From the NCBI RefSeq assembly GCF_900114645.1, contig NZ_FOTR01000012.1:1-64000 (forward strand): DNA of 64,000 nt, read 5' to 3'. The position numbers and the translations under genes were made by a program. The DNA is from Gracilibacillus orientalis. Its GTDB lineage: Bacteria > Bacillota > Bacilli > Bacillales > Amphibacillaceae. The notes under the pieces are model-generated. The model saw only the letters and a program-made list of their open reading frames with translations, made no database searches and was not told the origin of the DNA. Positions 63,909 through 64,000 of this stretch are shown one piece after another (positions within the stretch are counted from its first letter, which is position 1; each line of letters opens with the position of its first letter).

Positions 63909-64000
63909 TTAGTCATGAATACGTAAAAAAGCCCAATCTAAAGGGAAGCTAGTTATAGCATCATGAGAAATCTCCGCGATCCGTTTCTTTCTATGGTGAA
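63909..64000 (-). CDS. 3' end of an unidentified gene running off the right edge
   Basis: Only the last 29 codons are inside the window. They end ISHDAITSFPLDWAFLRIHD with TAA at 63911-63909. The residue mix is protein-like, and two hairpins including a terminator follow directly, which supports a true gene end. The family cannot be told from so little sequence; a transposase is one possibility. Confidence 0.45.
   Translation of the reverse strand, partial: HHRKKRIAEISHDAITSFPLDWAFLRIHD

Overview
The window is a piece of the chromosome of a low-GC Gram-positive bacterium of the Bacillaceae type. This is inferred from the AT-rich sequence, strong AGGAGG ribosome-binding sites, frequent TTG and GTG starts, a Bacillus-style riboflavin operon behind an FMN riboswitch, AhrC/ArgR-type boxes, a DinR/LexA-type SOS box and a PBSX-like prophage. 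A halotolerant genus such as Gracilibacillus, Oceanobacillus or Virgibacillus would fit, but the genus cannot be fixed from sequence reading alone.

Layout. Bases 12-228 hold a strongly folded RNA-like element that resembles the HEARO / IscB omega RNA class but has no iscB gene. A DUF4349 lipoprotein gene follows on the minus strand (401-1333). Two arginine units come next: argG-argH (1722-4402) and carA-carB-argF (4606-9861). Each has a likely ARG box in its promoter and a terminator. Then come murB, a 51-bp tandem repeat, and a minus-strand pspC-NERD gene pair. An FMN riboswitch controls ribD-ribE-ribBA-ribH (12388-16116). A 243-bp inverted-repeat element separates this from minus-strand glutathione peroxidase and trhO genes.

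From about 18.06 to 61.9 kb lies a roughly 44-kb apparently complete prophage with a contractile tail. The minus-strand left arm carries the integrase, an ImmA-type protease under an SOS-box promoter, a HigBA toxin-antitoxin pair, an sce7726 / beta-family gene pair that looks like a self-contained defence-type cassette, and the CI-like repressor. The rightward early region has a Cro-like regulator, DUF771, a Rha protein, an SbcC-like ATPase with RecT and an MBL-fold protein, and a replication initiator with seven iterons inside its own gene. Two DNA methyltransferases and small genes follow. After XtrA come two accessory membrane-protein genes and a sigma-like late activator. The late region follows the PBSX/skin order: terminase, portal, MuF, protease, capsid, connectors, sheath, tube, a tail chaperone with a -1 frameshift site, tape measure, hub and baseplate genes, a G2-peptidase fibre, holin and amidase.

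After the prophage the host chromosome resumes with a minus-strand metal-resistance operon (czrA-like ArsR regulator then a CDF zinc/cadmium exporter). The 3' end of an unidentified minus-strand gene runs off the right edge.

How it works together: the host segment makes arginine precursors, riboflavin and cell wall. The prophage is likely repressed by the XRE protein at 24.2 kb. DNA damage could induce the ImmA protease through the SOS box and relieve repression. Late expression probably depends on the Xpf-like factor.
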